DNA from: Candidatus Dojkabacteria bacterium UBA2022
Lineage (GTDB): Bacteria; Patescibacteriota; Dojkabacteria; SC72
Direction: 5' to 3'
Assembly: GCA_002335495.1 (NCBI GenBank)
Contig: DDBW01000007.1
Span: 1-34,060, forward strand
DNA: 34,060 nt
The translations under genes were made by a program, and so were the position numbers. Every line of letters starts with the position of its first letter. Position 1 is the first letter of the stretch. Below the pieces are notes generated by a model that was not told the origin of the DNA, did no database searches, and saw only the letters and a program-made list of their open reading frames with translations. Positions 23,766-31,819 of this stretch are shown here, in pieces.

Positions 23766-24826
23766 ATTACCTGAGCCTGAGAGATTATCTCTTCAGGAAT
23801 TTCATCTTCGCGTATTGCCGTTATAAATGTTTGTTGCTCGTTAAATATCTCTGATTTAAATATCTTTTTAATATTATCGTCATCCAGCTCGGAAGGAATG
23901 TCATCGAGCATAAGAATTGGTTTAAACCCTTTCTTTTGGGTATAAACTTTATGTGTTAAATACATCAGTTTTATTATTGCAAGGCGTTTTTCGCCTCGGG
24001 ATCCGAATCTCTTAACATCTTTGCTGGTTATAATATTCCAGTCGTCACGGTGAGCTCCTATGTTTGTATGTGATAGGGCGACATCCTTCTTGAAACTCTT
24101 TACAAATGCTTCGCTATACATCTTTGCAAGACTTTCTGGAGTCATAAGCTCTTCAAAAGTTTCTAACTCCAGCGATGATATGTACTCCATTCTAAAATCT
24201 TCATCCTTTAGCATATGTAAGTACTCGTTTCTTATTTGCAGGAGTCTTGCTGATACTTTTCCTAGCTCTTCGCTCCAATATTTTATCTGGTTGTCATAAG
24301 GAGGGATAACGCCTGTTTCATAAAAGTTTTTTGAAAGTTTTTTGATGTAGCTGTTTCTATGTCTAAGTAATTTTTTATATTTATCGAGTTGCTCTTTATA
24401 GATTGGATCAATTCTTTTTAACGAGTCATCAAGAAATTCTCTTCTTTTAGAGGGTGATATTAAAAGTATTTCTATCTGTTCTGGGCTGAAAATAGTTGCT
24501 CCAAAACGTTTAAAGAATCTTGTGGTTGATGTATTTTTGCCGTCAATCTGATAATTTCGCTTGGCATCATCTCTATATATTGCAAAGGTGTTTTCATGAC
24601 CTTCTTCTTCTACAAGGGCTTCTATTCTGAAGTAGTTATCATCAATATTAAAGATATCTTTATTTTCAGACCATGGAGAATTTCCTGTGGTTAGGTAGTA
24701 TATGGCCTCAAGAAGGGAACTTTTTCCTCTGGTATTCTTTCCAATAACTACAATGATATTTTTATTGAATTCAAATACCCGTTTTTTAAACTGTCTAAAG
24801 TTTAGCAGTTTTAATGACTTGATCAT
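23753..24826 (-). CDS. recF: DNA replication and repair protein RecF
   Basis: 357 residues from ATG 24,826, four bases after the lepA stop; a longer frame (ATG 24,883) would overlap lepA. IKSLKLLNFRQF is the typical RecF start. Walker A GKNTRGKSSLLEA (about 29-41) has Thr-Arg where most have Gly/Ala-x. GATIFSPEQIEILLISPSKRREFLD is the conserved middle piece, GSRGEKR is the ABC-type signature, and ILMLDDIPSELD is Walker B with D-loop. RecF binds gapped DNA junctions and helps load RecA with RecO and RecR. It is not next to dnaN/gyrB here, unlike in many bacteria, but shares the lepA transcript. Confidence 0.92.
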   Translation of the reverse strand: MIKSLKLLNFRQFKKRVFEFNKNIIVVIGKNTRGKSSLLEAIYYLTTGNSPWSENKDIFNIDDNYFRIEALVEEEGHENTFAIYRDDAKRNYQIDGKNTSTTRFFKRFGATIFSPEQIEILLISPSKRREFLDDSLKRIDPIYKEQLDKYKKLLRHRNSYIKKLSKNFYETGVIPPYDNQIKYWSEELGKVSARLLQIRNEYLHMLKDEDFRMEYISSLELETFEELMTPESLAKMYSEAFVKSFKKDVALSHTNIGAHRDDWNIITSKDVKRFGSRGEKRLAIIKLMYLTHKVYTQKKGFKPILMLDDIPSELDDDNIKKIFKSEIFNEQQTFITAIREDEIPEEIISQAQVIYLD

Positions 24827-24830
24827 TATC

Positions 24831-26654
24831 CTAGGTCTTAAGTATAGCCAGAAACGCTCCTTGAGGAATATTAACTTTCCCAATCATCTTCAATCTCTTC
24901 TTTCCTTTTTTCTGTTTCTTAAGCAGCTTCATACGTCTGGTTACATCTCCTCCGTATAGTTTTGCCGTTACATCTTTTCTTAATGCACTAATGTCTTCTC
25001 TTGCGATTACTTTCGCTCCAATTGCCGCCTGAAGAGGAAGCTGAAACTGTTGTCGTGGAATTTCTTCTTTCATCACTTTAAGAAGTTTAGCTGCTCTGAA
25101 TCTTGCGTCCTCTCTTGTTTCTAAGAAACTTAAGGCTGGAATCTCCTCCTTATTTACCAATACGCTTACCTTTACTAAATCAACAGGGAAGTAATCAATG
25201 AACTCGTATTCCATTGATGCGTATCCGTTAGATATGCTTTTTAAAGTATCAAAGAAGTTAGAAACTAACGAGGCTAGAGGCATGTCGTACATGAGTTTTA
25301 TGTATACATCGTTGAGAGCTTCCGCACCCCCTTCGTTAAGGTATATTGTATTCACATATTCACCTCTTCTGTTTCGTGCGAGCTCCATTATTGCCCCTAT
25401 ATATTTCTCTGGAGTTAGAATTTCAAGGCGAACAAGTGGTTCTCGTATCTCGGCTATTTGTGATGGGTCTGGTACTTCATCTGGAGTCTGCACTTCAAGT
25501 TCTTCTCCATTCGTTTTTGTAATTCTATACTCCACGGTTGGAGCGGTTATCACTAGATCTACATCATATTCTCTCTCTAATCTTTCTTGGATAATTTCCA
25601 TGTGTAAAAGTCCGAGGAATCCACATCTGAATCCTGCTCCTAGCATATTTGATCTTTGATCTGTGAATACTAACGCTGCATCATTGAGAGCCAGTTTATT
25701 TAGAGCGACTTTTAAGCTGTCATATCCTTCTGCATCAACAGGGAAGAAAGATGCAAATACGTTTGGTTTTGGCTGTTTATATCCGGGGAGGGGTGTGGTA
25801 TCTTTCTTATTAGATATTGTGTCTCCGACTGTGAACTGTCTGATGTCTTTCATTCCCGTCGCTATATATCCTACTTCTCCTGCTGATAACGTTCCGGTTT
25901 CTTTCAAATCTGGGGCAAAAACTCCAAACTCGGTTGGGGAAAAGTTCTCTCCTTTTTGAAGCATAGTTAGCACATGGCTACTTTTATCTTTCATATTTAG
26001 TTTCCCATCTACAATCCTCACGGCTACAACTACCCCTCTATGTTCGTCGTAGAATGAATCAAAGATTAGAGCTTTAAGGGGGGAGTTAATATCGCCCTTT
26101 GGAGCAGGGGTTCTTTCTACAATAGCGTCTAGAAGCAGATCTATGTTTTGTCCTGTCTTGGCCGATACTTTAATAATATCTTCCTTTGGCAGGTTTAATA
26201 GGTTCGTAATATCTCTTTCTCTCTGTTCTATATTGGCAAAGGGTATATCGATCTTGTTGATAACTGGAATTATTTTAAGCCCTAAATCGAGGGCTTTGCG
26301 GGTGTTTGATATAGTTTGGGCTTGGATACCCTGTTGAGCATCCACAAGCAGTAACACGGCCTCACATGCTGCAAGAGAACGGGATACTTCATAGGAGAAG
26401 TCTACATGACCTGGAGTGTCTATCAGGTTTAGCTGGTGTCCTTTCCAAAACATTCTTGCAGCTTGGAGTTTAATGGTTATTCCTTTCTCTTGTTCGAGAT
26501 CTAGTCTATCAAGTACTCTTTCCTTTCTTTTCTCTCTTCCCAAATCCGCGTGGGTTTGTTCAAGGATTCTATCCGCAAGAGTTGACTTACCATGGTCGAT
26601 ATGGGCAATGATAGAGAAGTTACGAATTTTATTTTGATCGTGAATATCCGACAT
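24831..26654 (-). CDS. lepA: Elongation factor 4 (LepA)
   Basis: 607 residues, normal length. G1 AHIDHGKSTLADRILE, switch II DTPGHVDF, G4 NKIDIP and the EF-4 region LLHMEIIQERLEREY are present. The C-terminal domain ends with KLYGGDVTRRMKLLKKQKKGKKRLK, the long basic stretch that is diagnostic of LepA against EF-G. This GTPase acts on stalled or mistranslocated ribosomes. It is followed by recF. A TATAAT stands nine bases upstream of the ATG. The lepA-rpsT-holA neighbourhood resembles that in Firmicutes. Confidence 0.97.
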   Translation of the reverse strand: MSDIHDQNKIRNFSIIAHIDHGKSTLADRILEQTHADLGREKRKERVLDRLDLEQEKGITIKLQAARMFWKGHQLNLIDTPGHVDFSYEVSRSLAACEAVLLLVDAQQGIQAQTISNTRKALDLGLKIIPVINKIDIPFANIEQRERDITNLLNLPKEDIIKVSAKTGQNIDLLLDAIVERTPAPKGDINSPLKALIFDSFYDEHRGVVVAVRIVDGKLNMKDKSSHVLTMLQKGENFSPTEFGVFAPDLKETGTLSAGEVGYIATGMKDIRQFTVGDTISNKKDTTPLPGYKQPKPNVFASFFPVDAEGYDSLKVALNKLALNDAALVFTDQRSNMLGAGFRCGFLGLLHMEIIQERLEREYDVDLVITAPTVEYRITKTNGEELEVQTPDEVPDPSQIAEIREPLVRLEILTPEKYIGAIMELARNRRGEYVNTIYLNEGGAEALNDVYIKLMYDMPLASLVSNFFDTLKSISNGYASMEYEFIDYFPVDLVKVSVLVNKEEIPALSFLETREDARFRAAKLLKVMKEEIPRQQFQLPLQAAIGAKVIAREDISALRKDVTAKLYGGDVTRRMKLLKKQKKGKKRLKMIGKVNIPQGAFLAILKT

Positions 26655-26663
26655 AATCCTGAA

Positions 26664-26669
26664 ATTATA
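26664..26669 (-). promoter_or_regulatory. Candidate -10 element for lepA
   Basis: Minus-strand TATAAT preceded by CTG, nine bases before the lepA ATG. No clear -35 is seen. The same CTGTATAAT string stands before alaS. It lies in the 44-bp gap after the unknown membrane protein, so lepA-recF may have its own transcript. Confidence 0.35.
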
Positions 26670-26698
26670 CAGTTTTTATCGTAAATGAGGAATATCCT

Positions 26699-27265
26699 TT
26701 ATTTCTGGACAATTTGAACCTCAACAGTATTGTTGAAGCTTACCTTGTTACTCGATGTAAACTTGAGGTATGCGATATCGTCTGACTTTCCATCAAGCTT
26801 GATAGAGTGGGTGAATGGCTCACCTTGTTTTGATACTAATATGTACTCTTTTTCATCCAAAATTAGAGATACTTCGGTATTTGATGGCTGGTATAGTATG
26901 GCGCTTACTGAAACGTCTTTAATATCTGAACTGTTATTTACTATCTGTAGTATTGGTTTGGAGTATCGGCCTTTTTCATGGGCTATTATAGTATTGCGAT
27001 ATCTGAAAATTCCTTCAGCAGGGAAATCCAAAAGCTCTTCTTTCATATAATCATGGATACCACCTACCAGTACAACTCCTATGTTTGGATTGTCCTGTTC
27101 TCCAAGTACATTACGATCGTTAACTGATGATCCTTTTGTTCTTGGGGAGAGATTCATAACGGTGAGAGTAGGGAGGAGAAGGAGTAGAAGCATTCCTATT
27201 ATTGCAATTGGGTCTAACATACTTCCCAATTTATTTCTTATTCTTTTTACCTCTCTTTTAACCAT
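26699..27265 (-). CDS. Single-pass membrane protein of unknown function
   Basis: 188 residues. A basic N terminus (KREVKRIRNK) comes before one hydrophobic segment (about 19-38), then an extracytoplasmic beta-rich domain containing VVLVGGIHDY and a run of alternating strands toward the C terminus. There are no cysteines and no sorting signal. It follows the next membrane-protein gene with a 1-bp gap, so the two probably work together, between rpsT and lepA. I recognise no family. Confidence 0.65.
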   Translation of the reverse strand: MVKREVKRIRNKLGSMLDPIAIIGMLLLLLLPTLTVMNLSPRTKGSSVNDRNVLGEQDNPNIGVVLVGGIHDYMKEELLDFPAEGIFRYRNTIIAHEKGRYSKPILQIVNNSSDIKDVSVSAILYQPSNTEVSLILDEKEYILVSKQGEPFTHSIKLDGKSDDIAYLKFTSSNKVSFNNTVEVQIVQK

Positions 27266-27266
27266 G

Positions 27267-27818
27267 TTAATAGTATACTTGATTATCTCTTGGGTATATT
27301 TTATCAGTTTCCATTTCGTATGTCTTTATCATTCCCCACGTTGCAAGAATCGAGAGCACCCCTGATAGGATTCCTATCCACATATGGGTGAATCCTGAAA
27401 TACTTGATGATATACAAACTCCTGAAATGATCCATAGGAACATTGTCCATACAGTTATTTTAAGCACAGATGTTTTATCGTTTAATACCCACTTAAGAAT
27501 ATTCAAACGGGTAAGCTTAACTATTGTTCTTGGATTTTCTCTTGCACTTTGCATGAATAGCTTTCGAGCTAGTATATAGAAGGTTGGTATGGCAATTAAA
27601 GCTAGGGTTATCAAGTTTGAATATGAATTGATGAAAAGTACGTCAGAATACTCCTCAAGGTATACTTGAATTGAAAAAAGAGTCTGTCTACTTGATTCGA
27701 TTGAAAATTGTAATTGGGCGGCAGCTATCAGTATAAATACTGATACAAACTTCCCTACTACCATTAAGCTCGCAGGCAGTATTGAGAGTTTAAGCGCTCT
27801 TATCAGTAGCTTTGACAT
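27267..27818 (-). CDS. Multi-pass membrane protein of unknown function
   Basis: 183 residues with four hydrophobic segments (about 14-36, 68-85, 117-138 and 143-162), otherwise featureless. ATG 27,818 overlaps the end of rpsT by 29 bp; a second start at ATG 27,764 would avoid the overlap but lose part of the first helix. It sits between rpsT and the single-pass protein gene on the same strand, with 1 bp to the latter. I do not recognise a family; membrane topology is all that can be said. Confidence 0.65.
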   Translation of the reverse strand: MSKLLIRALKLSILPASLMVVGKFVSVFILIAAAQLQFSIESSRQTLFSIQVYLEEYSDVLFINSYSNLITLALIAIPTFYILARKLFMQSARENPRTIVKLTRLNILKWVLNDKTSVLKITVWTMFLWIISGVCISSSISGFTHMWIGILSGVLSILATWGMIKTYEMETDKIYPRDNQVYY

Positions 27819-28089
27819 TGGCGGCAGTTTTTTCTTTATTTAGTTTCTTAGATAATCTAGAAATCTTTCTACTTGCAGCTTCTTTTTTGATGACATGGCT
27901 CTTAGCAGCCTTGTCGAGTACCTTGTTTAACTGTGGAAGCATCTTTACTGCTTTATCAAAGTCTTTGGCATTAATTAAAGTGTTTAACTGTTTTACAGCT
28001 CTCTTAATTCTATCCTTCAATCTTGTATTGAAGACTGTTCTTTTTTCTGTTTTTCTTAAATCTTTAATTGATGCTTTTAAATTTGCCAT
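27790..28089 (-). CDS. rpsT: 30S ribosomal protein S20
   Basis: 99 residues (E. coli 87), basic and all helical. MANLKASIKDLRKTEKRTVFNTRLKDRIK is the S20 N terminus, and LDKAAKSHVIKKEAASRKISRLSKKLN is its conserved C-terminal helix. S20 binds 16S rRNA early in 30S assembly. The extra C-terminal tail is Ala/Lys-rich. It has a strong promoter of its own upstream and lies near holA and lepA, a known neighbourhood. Confidence 0.95.
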   Translation of the reverse strand: MANLKASIKDLRKTEKRTVFNTRLKDRIKRAVKQLNTLINAKDFDKAVKMLPQLNKVLDKAAKSHVIKKEAASRKISRLSKKLNKEKTAANVKATDKSA

Positions 28090-28117
28090 ACCTATTTGTT
28101 CTATATGTTATACCGTG

Positions 28118-28146
28118 ATTATATAGATAAATATTTAATTTGTAAA
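28118..28146 (-). promoter_or_regulatory. Promoter for rpsT
   Basis: Minus strand: TTTACA (28,146-28,141), 17-bp spacer, TATAAT (28,123-28,118): 5/6 and 6/6 matches at optimal spacing, 28 bases before the rpsT ATG. A ribosomal protein gene would be expected to have such a strong site. Confidence 0.75.
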
Positions 28147-28166
28147 CGAGAATTTGCTTAATTTAT

Positions 28167-28195
28167 TTGTAAAACCCCTGTTTATCAATTACACT
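28167..28195 (+). promoter_or_regulatory. Candidate promoter for the small anchored proteins
   Basis: TTGTAA (28,167-28,172), 17-bp spacer, TACACT (28,190-28,195), ten bases before the ATG at 28,206. It is divergent from the rpsT promoter in the same 116-bp gap, which is otherwise empty of features. Confidence 0.5.
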
Positions 28196-28205
28196 AGATA
28201 TTGAT

Positions 28206-28640
28206 ATGAAAAAGTCAGAGTTGATAATTGCATCATTATTTTTTACACTTTTAGTTATTGGAGGTGTATCCTGGGCTCTAATCTCAAAAAATCGGCTTGA
28301 ACGGAAAGTTGATCAGAACAGTCTGGACGAAGTTAAAGGTGTAACAGATCTTTCTCTGTATCCAAAAGTTATTAATGTGGCACCTAACTTAGCTGTTGTA
28401 GATAAAGTTTACACCTTTACTCCAAAGATAAGCGTAGGGGAGGGTGATATTACTGGTATTAAATTAGAAGTAGTCGCAGGGCCAGACTGGTTATTTATTG
28501 AGAATAATATGTTGTTTGGAATTCCAGGTAAAAGTGATATAGGGGATTCAAAAGTTATACTTCGTATATGGAATTCTTCTGTATATTCAGATTTTATTTT
28601 CTATGTAAAAGTTTATGAAGAAAACTCTGGGGATAATTAG
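28206..28640 (+). CDS. Membrane-anchored putative Ig-like (He_PIG-type) protein
   Basis: 144 residues. One N-terminal membrane segment (about 6-26) without a lipobox or clear cleavage site, a short linker, then one beta domain (about 50-138). The sequence from VYTFTP through GPDWLFIENNMLFGIPGK to FIFYVKVYE follows the plan of the putative-Ig/cadherin-like repeats (hydrophobic strand, WL.I, G.P, final F.V.V). It would display a single Ig-like fold outside the cell. It overlaps the next gene by 26 bp in another frame, so the two are coupled. Ligand or partner unknown. Confidence 0.72.
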   Translation: MKKSELIIASLFFTLLVIGGVSWALISKNRLERKVDQNSLDEVKGVTDLSLYPKVINVAPNLAVVDKVYTFTPKISVGEGDITGIKLEVVAGPDWLFIENNMLFGIPGKSDIGDSKVILRIWNSSVYSDFIFYVKVYEENSGDN

Positions 28641-28986
28641 CCTGTTAGTCCTGCTTGCTGTAAGTGGGGTTTTGCTTGCTTTAAAGAAAGACGATATTGT
28701 TAGCTATTTAACTCCGCAAAAGGATTGTACTCCATTTAATATGCTTGTAAATAAAGAGGTAAAAGATAAAGTGGTGATTAGTTGGGAGACGAAAGGAAAA
28801 TGTACTGGAGTTGTTAAATTTGGAAGAGATGTTGAGAGTCTTGATTATTGGTTATCATCAAAGTTCGAGAATAAGAAGAATGTTGTTACGATTGATACCC
28901 AAACGTATAAAAATATTAGGTATTTTGTAATTGTTTCTAATAATGAAGTTTACGGACTTGATGGAAAAGCTGTGTCTATTGATTAG
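28615..28986 (+). CDS. Membrane-anchored small beta-domain protein (fibronectin III-like)
   Basis: 123 residues. An N-terminal hydrophobic segment (5-23), then a domain with KVVISWETKGKCTGVVKFG (about 52-70), the strand B/C pattern of fibronectin type III domains like those preceding purple acid phosphatases. Two cysteines (38 and 63) could form one disulfide bond. The stop TAG shares bases with the stop TAA of the convergent surface-protein gene, leaving a 4-bp overlap. With its upstream neighbour it forms a pair of small anchored beta proteins. The fold assignment is tentative. Confidence 0.62.
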   Translation: MKKTLGIISLLVLLAVSGVLLALKKDDIVSYLTPQKDCTPFNMLVNKEVKDKVVISWETKGKCTGVVKFGRDVESLDYWLSSKFENKKNVVTIDTQTYKNIRYFVIVSNNEVYGLDGKAVSID

Positions 28987-30842
28987 TTCTTCTTTTTATT
29001 CTTTTTCTCGATTGTATACAATGACTTCTCTTCAAAGTATCTCTTTGGTTCGGTTATTTTGAGAAGGAATAATTTTATCCCATTGTATGAATTTGATGTT
29101 AGTAATTGCTTAGAGTATCTATCGCTTACGTTTGATCTATAGAATGCGACAGCAAGTACTATTATCATTAATCCTAATATTCCCTTGGCAACTGTACTAT
29201 CAAATAGTGCAGTCTCGGGGGCAGTACAAGACTGGGCTACTGTTACAGATGATTGAGATCTTAGCTTGGTGGAATCGGATGGTGTATTCAATGGAGTTAC
29301 TATAACTTCATTCAAGTTTGTTCCGGACAAGGCTGCTGAGTTTGCTGTTGCGTTGAAGGTTATAGTCATTGTATTTCCGGCTGCAACATCCCATCCTCCA
29401 GTCTTCTGCCATACGATTTCTTGAGTGCTCCCTACTGTTGTTACTGTTACAACCCCGGTGTCTGCAACTGCCTGTCCGTTAATCTCAGTGCTACCTGCGG
29501 TATATGTAAATCCAAGAGGTAGTTTATCTTTTATGGATACTATATTTTGAGATACATCATCCGTATTCTCGACTCTGACGGTGTACTCGATTGAGTTGTT
29601 TGGAGCTTGTCTCTCAAGGCACTGTCGGGATCCAGATTTTGTTGTTACAAAGCTTGACTGTACTGGTGTCTCTCCATCGCTTGGTTCGTTATCAGGATCT
29701 TCTGGGTCTGTTGGATCTGTAGGTTCGTTATCAGGATCTTCTGGGTCAGTTGGTACTTCTCCGTCAGTTGGTGTTCGGTCTGGAAGTTCCTCGGATACAG
29801 CACATACCTCCGATTCAATTTCTTTTCCGTCGGCTATTACAGTTGCAACTATGTCGTACTCGTTAGATTCCTCGTCAAGGACTGCAAAGGTATTTGAGGA
29901 TACAAAATTATCTGTGTCGTATAGGAAATCTTTATCCAGGACGATGGTATTGTCTGCAAGTTTATCTAGAACATCCTTTGTTGTTGTGGCGGTCCCGTTA
30001 GTTCCCAACTCAAACTTAACCGCAAGAGACTTTGGAGCTACTGGTAGATTTAATTCTAAGAGCAGGTCCTCCACTTTAATCTCTTCGTCGTTGGATAGAT
30101 TTACAGTAATCTTGTTACATGAAGCAATTTCAGGTTGAGATACTGATATTGTTCTTAAACATGCGGCAGAGGTTACATCTGCATTTGTATTTGTAGTTGC
30201 AAAAGCTTGCAGTGAGAGCTTCTCAGCGTCTTTATAATCTGAAACTTGTGTCGTTACCGTGTAGGTTTTATCTCCTCCTGTGCCTGTTACTTCTGCGCTC
30301 TCTGCAGATACCTCAACTTTTTCCCCATTGATTGTAAAACTGTATCCTTTATATGGATTATCATCTGTGCTTGAAGTGTTTGAAGGGGCTTTGAATGTTG
30401 CCTGGAGTGTGACAGCCTCGTCGGGGGATACTGAGTTTGCTATTCTCTCGTCTTCTGAGTTTAATATTGCCATATCTATACAGCCTGGAGTTGCCGAGAA
30501 CTGTTCTACATTACAGCCTAGAATTGTAGGGGATTCCTGTGATGATTTTACTGATGAGGCTGTTCTAGGATCACATGTTACAGAACACTGTCCTTCACTG
30601 TTTAAAGTTCCCGTTCTGAATTCAAATGCATTTTCTGGAGCTGCTACGCTACAGCTTGTTATCTCCGAATCAGCAAGTATAAAGTAACAACCACATCCAT
30701 CTACAGCTGAGGTATCAGTAGGGGATACATCCTGAATTTGATAGAAATAGTAAGCTGTTCCTATACTTACGAGTGCTAAAATAGCCGTAATTACAAGGAT
30801 TACTCTGGTTAGTGTTTTTGATCTCTTATTTGTGGGCTCCAT
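28983..30842 (-). CDS. Large surface protein with DUF11 domain, Cys-rich head and Pro/Asp repeat stalk
   Basis: 619 residues. N-terminal membrane segment (about 12-33); a Cys-rich region (50-120) starting with CGCYF and holding nine or so cysteines, likely disulfide-bonded outside the cell; two or three beta domains (about 130-345); an Asp/Pro/Glu/Thr linker with two near-identical 13-residue units (PTDPEDPDNEP); a DUF11-type domain (about 405-535) with YTVRVENTDDVSQNIVSIKD and LPLGFTYTAGS; a second membrane segment (about 548-567) and a basic tail (KKNKKKN). It probably forms an outward loop or stalk held at both ends, in place of a sortase signal. It faces the two small anchored proteins. 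Partner or host binding is possible but only inferred. Confidence 0.8.
   Translation of the reverse strand: MEPTNKRSKTLTRVILVITAILALVSIGTAYYFYQIQDVSPTDTSAVDGCGCYFILADSEITSCSVAAPENAFEFRTGTLNSEGQCSVTCDPRTASSVKSSQESPTILGCNVEQFSATPGCIDMAILNSEDERIANSVSPDEAVTLQATFKAPSNTSSTDDNPYKGYSFTINGEKVEVSAESAEVTGTGGDKTYTVTTQVSDYKDAEKLSLQAFATTNTNADVTSAACLRTISVSQPEIASCNKITVNLSNDEEIKVEDLLLELNLPVAPKSLAVKFELGTNGTATTTKDVLDKLADNTIVLDKDFLYDTDNFVSSNTFAVLDEESNEYDIVATVIADGKEIESEVCAVSEELPDRTPTDGEVPTDPEDPDNEPTDPTDPEDPDNEPSDGETPVQSSFVTTKSGSRQCLERQAPNNSIEYTVRVENTDDVSQNIVSIKDKLPLGFTYTAGSTEINGQAVADTGVVTVTTVGSTQEIVWQKTGGWDVAAGNTMTITFNATANSAALSGTNLNEVIVTPLNTPSDSTKLRSQSSVTVAQSCTAPETALFDSTVAKGILGLMIIVLAVAFYRSNVSDRYSKQLLTSNSYNGIKLFLLKITEPKRYFEEKSLYTIEKKNKKKN
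29683..29760 (+). repeat. Two tandem 39-bp coding repeats
   Basis: Units at 29,683-29,721 and 29,722-29,760. The first 26 bases of each are identical (beginning GGTTCGTTATCAGG); the rest diverges. They encode the 13-residue Pro/Asp/Glu units in the linker of the surface protein. In-frame repeats of this kind can gain or lose units by slippage. Confidence 0.85.
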
Positions 30843-30897
30843 TAAAACGGATTAGTTGAATATAATCCAGTTTAAGCAATCCTTGATGTTGTGTCAA

Positions 30898-31818
30898 TCA
30901 AATTCTTGAAAGAAGAATTGTTATTCCAAGCGATAGATCTATGTCTCCCTTTTTACTTGTTAAATCAAGGGAAACTAGCTTTTTAAAGATGGCTTGAATA
31001 TCTGACCATTTCATATCTCTCGCAATACTGCCTATTTTGCTGACAATAAATGGGTGTATTCCCGCTAGTTTGGCAATTTCAGCGCTCGTTGCGCCCTGCT
31101 TTTGTAATAAATGAACCTGCGCAATGTTTTTCATATTGTTTCCAAGCATCGCTAGTACCAAATTCGGATCTATTTGTTGATTTAGCAAGTTCTCAAATAT
31201 TGTAACTGCGTTTTGAGAATCTCGTCTGTTGAGGGCATCTGTTAAATCCCAGGCGTAGATTTCAAGAGTATTGCTTACAAGCTCATCTATTAGTTTATCT
31301 GTAAGGACGTTCTCTTCACTTAAATCTAGTTTTTCAATCACATGCGCAACTCTTTCGGCGTCGTAATTGCAACGGGATACTAGCTCTTTGAGGGCAGAAG
31401 GGGTGTGTTGAATTCCTATCTGTTCGAGTCTTTTACTAGCCCAAGAGGAAACTTCTCTTTTATCTCCTTTTTCGAACAGTTCTATGTTTTTACCAAAGAA
31501 CTTGAAATATTTGGTTGTCTTGTTTATTTTCTGATCTTCCCAAATTATAAAATCGGAAATTCTTTTGTCAGCGTTTTTAATTAACTCTTCTATAATTCCT
31601 TCTTTCTCTTTATTTCTATATAGTCTTTTAAGTATATAGATGGCTTTTTCTTGGAATAGGTTGTTTGAGGATAGATGGGTTATTATCTCTTTTGGGTCGG
31701 AACTATCTGCATCCAGTGTGATAATTTCGATATCGCTGTCTCCCTTTTTCTGAAGGGCCACATCTTTCGCTCGTGCTAGGCTGAGGTATGTCTCTTGTCC
31801 GTGTATTAAAATATGCAT
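30898..31818 (-). CDS. holA: DNA polymerase III subunit delta
   Basis: 306 residues, typical. The N-terminal ILIHGQETYLSLARAKD is the degenerate P-loop region of the delta subunit, SSNNLFQEKAIYILKRL is the strand that follows, and the middle (LKELVSRCNYDAERVAHVIEKL) and C-terminal (LAMLGNNMKNIAQVHLLQKQG) collar segments match HolA. It opens the beta clamp in the clamp loader. It begins 1 bp after the LCP gene stop. Close gene order with rpsT downstream is common in bacteria and supports the call. Confidence 0.92.
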   Translation of the reverse strand: MHILIHGQETYLSLARAKDVALQKKGDSDIEIITLDADSSDPKEIITHLSSNNLFQEKAIYILKRLYRNKEKEGIIEELIKNADKRISDFIIWEDQKINKTTKYFKFFGKNIELFEKGDKREVSSWASKRLEQIGIQHTPSALKELVSRCNYDAERVAHVIEKLDLSEENVLTDKLIDELVSNTLEIYAWDLTDALNRRDSQNAVTIFENLLNQQIDPNLVLAMLGNNMKNIAQVHLLQKQGATSAEIAKLAGIHPFIVSKIGSIARDMKWSDIQAIFKKLVSLDLTSKKGDIDLSLGITILLSRI

Positions 31819-31819
31819 T

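Noticed and set aside
29683..29760. CRISPR-like repeat
   Set aside because: Only two adjacent 39-bp units, in frame within a coding region, with no unique spacers and no cas genes.
29581..30138. Long plus-strand ORF rich in Ser/Gly (185 residues)
   Set aside because: It is the antisense of the surface-protein gene; its Ser-Gly repeats are the complement of the Pro/Asp repeats.
30849..30868. Hairpin GGATTA-8-TAATCC upstream of the surface-protein gene as terminator of holA or operator
   Set aside because: The arms are short and AT-rich, no T-run follows, and it may be chance; not strong enough to list.
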